Source: Chloroflexota bacterium
GTDB taxonomy: Bacteria > Chloroflexota > Dehalococcoidia > SHYM01
Direction: 5' to 3'
Length of the DNA: 6,098 nt
Assembly: GCA_016199375.1 (NCBI GenBank)
Contig: JACQGV010000006.1
Span: forward strand, 1-6,098
In this document: positions 4,417-6,098 of the stretch, piece after piece
Position numbering within the stretch: position 1 is the stretch's first letter
Layout of the letters: each line of letters opens with the position of its first letter
Notes under the pieces: generated by a model
Database searches by the model: none
The model's input: only the letters and a program-made list of their open reading frames with translations
What the model was told of the DNA's origin: nothing
Translations under genes and position numbers: made by a program

Positions 4417-5640
4417 ATGCCCCTTCCTCTTGAAGGCATTCGGATCATAGATTTCTCCCAGGCCGCCCAGGGGCCCTACGCCAGCCAGATGCTGTCCGAC
4501 GCGGGCGCCGATGTGATCAAGGTGGAGCACCCCGTCGGCGGCGATATCGTGCGAGTCTCCGGCTACACATTCCACGGCGGCGACTCCGTGTACCTGCTGG
4601 CGATGAACCGCAACAAGCGCTCCATCTGTGTGGACATCAAGCAGCCGGAGGGCCGCGAGCTGATCCTGCGGCTGGCCGAGCGCTCCGATGTGCTGCTCCA
4701 GAACTTCCGCCCCGGCGTTATGGAGCGCCTGGGGCTGGGCTACGCCGACGTTGCAGCGCGCAACCCGCGCATCATCTTTATGTCGGCCTCCTGCTACGGC
4801 GATACGGGCCCCTGGCGGGACCTGGGCGGCGGCGACATCATGGTCCAGGGCGCGGGCGGCCTCATGAGCATCACCGGCCCCCTGGGCGGCGAGCCGGTGG
4901 CCGTGGGCTGCCACGCCGTGGACCTCTTCGGCTCCCTGCTGGTGCTGTACGGCATCACCATGGGCCTGCTGGTCCGCGAGCGGCTGGGCATCGGCCAGGA
5001 GATCAAGAGCAACCTGCTCAACGCCTCCATCGCCATGCAGTCCTTCGAGGCGACGGCCTATCACATCAACCAGCGAGTGCCGCCGCGGGCGGGCCGCAGC
5101 CACATGGAGTTCTTCCCCTTTGGCGCCTATCCCACCAGGGACGGCAAGTACTTCATCCTCTCCAGTGGCGACTGGCCCCTGCTCTGCCGCCTGCTGGAGC
5201 TGCCGCCCGCGGTGGCCAACGACGAGCGCTTCTTCACCAACAGGGGCAGGGTGGACAACCGCGAGGAGCTGACCCCCATCTTCGAAGCCGCCACCCGGTG
5301 CAAGACCCGTGACGAGTGGCTCCGCGCCCTCGCCGGGGCCGGGCTCTATGGAGCGCCGGTCCTCGATTACGAGGAGCTGTTCAGCCACCCCCAGGTCGCG
5401 GCCAACGAGATGATCGTGGACGTGCCCCATCCGGCAGGGCCCTACAAGATGCCCGGTATCCCGGTCAAGTTCACCGCGACCCCGGGCGCCGTGCGTTCGG
5501 GCCCGCCGGCGGTGGGCCAGCATACCGAGGAGGTGATGCTGGAGCTGGGCTACACCTGGGACCAGATCCGCGATCTCAGCGCGCGCCACGTGGTGGGTTT
5601 CGTCTCCGCCGACGAGGGAGGCGTGCGGCTGAAGACATGA
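4417..5640 (+). CDS. Class III (CaiB/BaiF) CoA-transferase
   Basis: A 407-residue cytoplasmic enzyme of the formyl-CoA:oxalate/CaiB family, which moves CoA between acyl groups through an aspartyl-CoA anhydride and forms interlocked dimers. N-terminal LEGIRIIDFSQAAQGPYASQ (5-24), DAGADVIKVEHP (28-39), NRNKRSICVDIKQPEGR (64-80), DVLLQNFRPGVMERLGLGY (91-109), and GGEPVAVGCHAVDLFGS with the catalytic aspartate D169, the position known from oxalate CoA-transferase. C-terminal PHPAGPYKMPGIPVKF and VGQHTEEVMLELGY are typical. Length is normal. Start ATG 4417 has GGAGG (4407-4411) 5 bases upstream. It lies 46 bp after the thiolase gene on the same strand and probably shares its transcript; together they point to activation and chain-shortening (or condensation) of an organic acid. 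The acid cannot be named from sequence. Confidence 0.95.
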   Translation: MPLPLEGIRIIDFSQAAQGPYASQMLSDAGADVIKVEHPVGGDIVRVSGYTFHGGDSVYLLAMNRNKRSICVDIKQPEGRELILRLAERSDVLLQNFRPGVMERLGLGYADVAARNPRIIFMSASCYGDTGPWRDLGGGDIMVQGAGGLMSITGPLGGEPVAVGCHAVDLFGSLLVLYGITMGLLVRERLGIGQEIKSNLLNASIAMQSFEATAYHINQRVPPRAGRSHMEFFPFGAYPTRDGKYFILSSGDWPLLCRLLELPPAVANDERFFTNRGRVDNREELTPIFEAATRCKTRDEWLRALAGAGLYGAPVLDYEELFSHPQVAANEMIVDVPHPAGPYKMPGIPVKFTATPGAVRSGPPAVGQHTEEVMLELGYTWDQIRDLSARHVVGFVSADEGGVRLKT

Positions 5641-5783
5641 GGGTGATAGGCCGGGTCGCGGAGGAGCCCGCCTCGGAGAGGAGTCAGAAGCTGGCCCACG
5701 CAAGCAGCCCCTATCCGGCCCGATTCTTCGCGGGAGCAGCCCTGGTGGCGCTCCTGACGGGTGCCAGCGGCGGCGCCCAATAA
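5637..5783 (+). CDS. Possible 48-residue small protein overlapping the CoA-transferase stop
   Basis: An ATG at 5637 overlaps the CoA-transferase TGA (ATGA, 5637-5640), the same geometry as the two couplings in the argH operon. The product would be 48 residues with a charged N-terminal half and a hydrophobic stretch ARFFAGAALVALLTG near the end, possibly one short membrane segment. No family is recognised, no close Shine-Dalgarno is seen (GGGAGG lies 15 bases upstream, too far), and a GC-rich hairpin covers its last codons. In such GC-rich DNA chance ORFs are frequent, so this is a candidate only. Confidence 0.25.
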   Translation: MRVIGRVAEEPASERSQKLAHASSPYPARFFAGAALVALLTGASGGAQ

Positions 5784-5785
5784 TT
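5759..5785 (+). terminator. GC-rich hairpin after the CoA-transferase gene
   Basis: GGGTGCC (5759-5765), loop AGCGGC, GGCGCCC (5772-5778): seven pairs, one G-U, followed by AATAATT. The T-rich tail is weak, so this is at best a partial terminator or attenuator between the CoA-transferase operon and the lipoprotein gene. I see no convincing separate promoter between 5786 and 5820. Confidence 0.4.
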
Positions 5786-5819
5786 GTACCCGTAAGGCAG
5801 CGAAGGGAGAGGAGGAAGC

Positions 5820-6098
5820 ATGTCTAGCTTGATCAAACGCTTGCGCGCCCCGGTGCTCGCCGGGATCGGTGTCATAGCATTAGTGGCCGCGGCCTGCGGC
5901 GGCGGCGCTGCCCCCACGGCGACCCGGGCGCCGGCGCCCACCGCGACCCGGGCGCCCGCGGCAACCGCTGCCCCCGCGCCCACGCCCACGCCGGCGAAGC
6001 CCAAGCCCCAGGGCAAGGCCGTGGTCGCCGTCGGCGACCTGGGCGGTCAGATCACCGACTACCATAACTTCGTCAACGGCAACCAGCTCGTCATCAGC
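5820..6098 (+). CDS. Lipoprotein, probably ABC-transporter solute-binding protein (N-terminal part, runs off right edge)
   Basis: Ninety-three codons are present and open at the edge. Residues 1-26 form a lipoprotein signal: basic SSLIKRLR, a hydrophobic core (LAGIGVIALVAAA) and the lipid-accepting C26 followed by GGG. A linker rich in Ala, Pro and Thr follows (about 30-58), containing PTATRAPA twice and then PAPTPTPAKPKP; it should act as a flexible spacer from the membrane. The mature domain begins GKAVVAVGDLGGQITDYHNF, which resembles the first strand of family 5 (peptide/nickel) solute-binding proteins, but too little is visible to be sure. ATG 5820 is preceded by AGGAGG (5810-5815). If correct, it would capture a substrate outside the cell for import, perhaps the acid handled by the upstream enzymes; this link rests only on gene order. 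Confidence 0.8.
   Translation, partial: MSSLIKRLRAPVLAGIGVIALVAAACGGGAAPTATRAPAPTATRAPAATAAPAPTPTPAKPKPQGKAVVAVGDLGGQITDYHNFVNGNQLVIS

Noticed and set aside
3093..5703. Two long minus-strand ORFs (451 and 429 codons) opposite the thiolase and CoA-transferase
   Set aside because: They are antisense to strongly recognised genes, have low-complexity His/Gly/Ala/Val-rich products with no motifs, and are the expected result of high GC in the third codon position of the real genes.
1..6098. CRISPR array or insertion sequence
   Set aside because: No regularly spaced short repeats and no transposase motifs on either strand; the only sizeable direct repeat is the tRNA-associated pair.

Overview
The window is GC-rich bacterial chromosome with tightly packed genes, ATGA stop/start overlaps, a CCA-encoded tRNA-Asn and ordinary -35/-10 promoters. 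A lipoprotein with an Ala/Pro/Thr-rich linker after its lipobox, next to CoA-dependent catabolic genes and a standalone GIY-YIG nuclease, suggests a Chloroflexota-type organism (Dehalococcoidia or SAR202-like). This is an inference from gene style and no marker gene here proves it.

Region 1 (1-1675, minus strand) is a three-gene operon read right to left: a MaoC-type hotdog hydratase (1602-1117), an orphan protein with a HicB-like N-terminal fold (1120-638) and argininosuccinate lyase argH (641 to beyond the left edge). Both junctions are 4-base ATGA overlaps, and a promoter (TTGACC, 17 bp, TGC-TAGCAT) lies at 1675-1647.

Region 2 (1766-2324, plus strand) is the most unusual part. A 69-bp block carrying the -10 box, leader and 5' half of tRNA-Asn occurs twice, exactly 412 bp apart. 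The first copy runs into a broken tRNA whose 5' anticodon stem is replaced by a perfect palindrome, followed at once by a GIY-YIG endonuclease ORF with no Shine-Dalgarno sequence. The second copy leads into an intact tRNA-Asn(GTT). This looks like a small nuclease cassette bounded by partial tRNA duplication, with the nuclease expressed from a duplicated tRNA promoter.

Region 3 (2325-2906) has an extended -10 promoter, a roughly 119-nt leader with a long nested hairpin, and a SnoaL/NTF2-like small protein with a strong RBS.

Region 4 (2907-5640) begins with a palindrome abutting a strong promoter (3071-3099). This drives an SCP-x-type thiolase-fold enzyme (3177-4370) and, 46 bp later, a class III CaiB/BaiF CoA-transferase (4417-5640). 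The pair suggests acyl-CoA activation and thiolysis or condensation of an unidentified acid.

Region 5 (5637-6098) holds a doubtful small ORF overlapping the CoA-transferase stop, a hairpin, and the start of a lipoprotein that is probably the solute-binding subunit of an ABC importer; it runs off the right edge.
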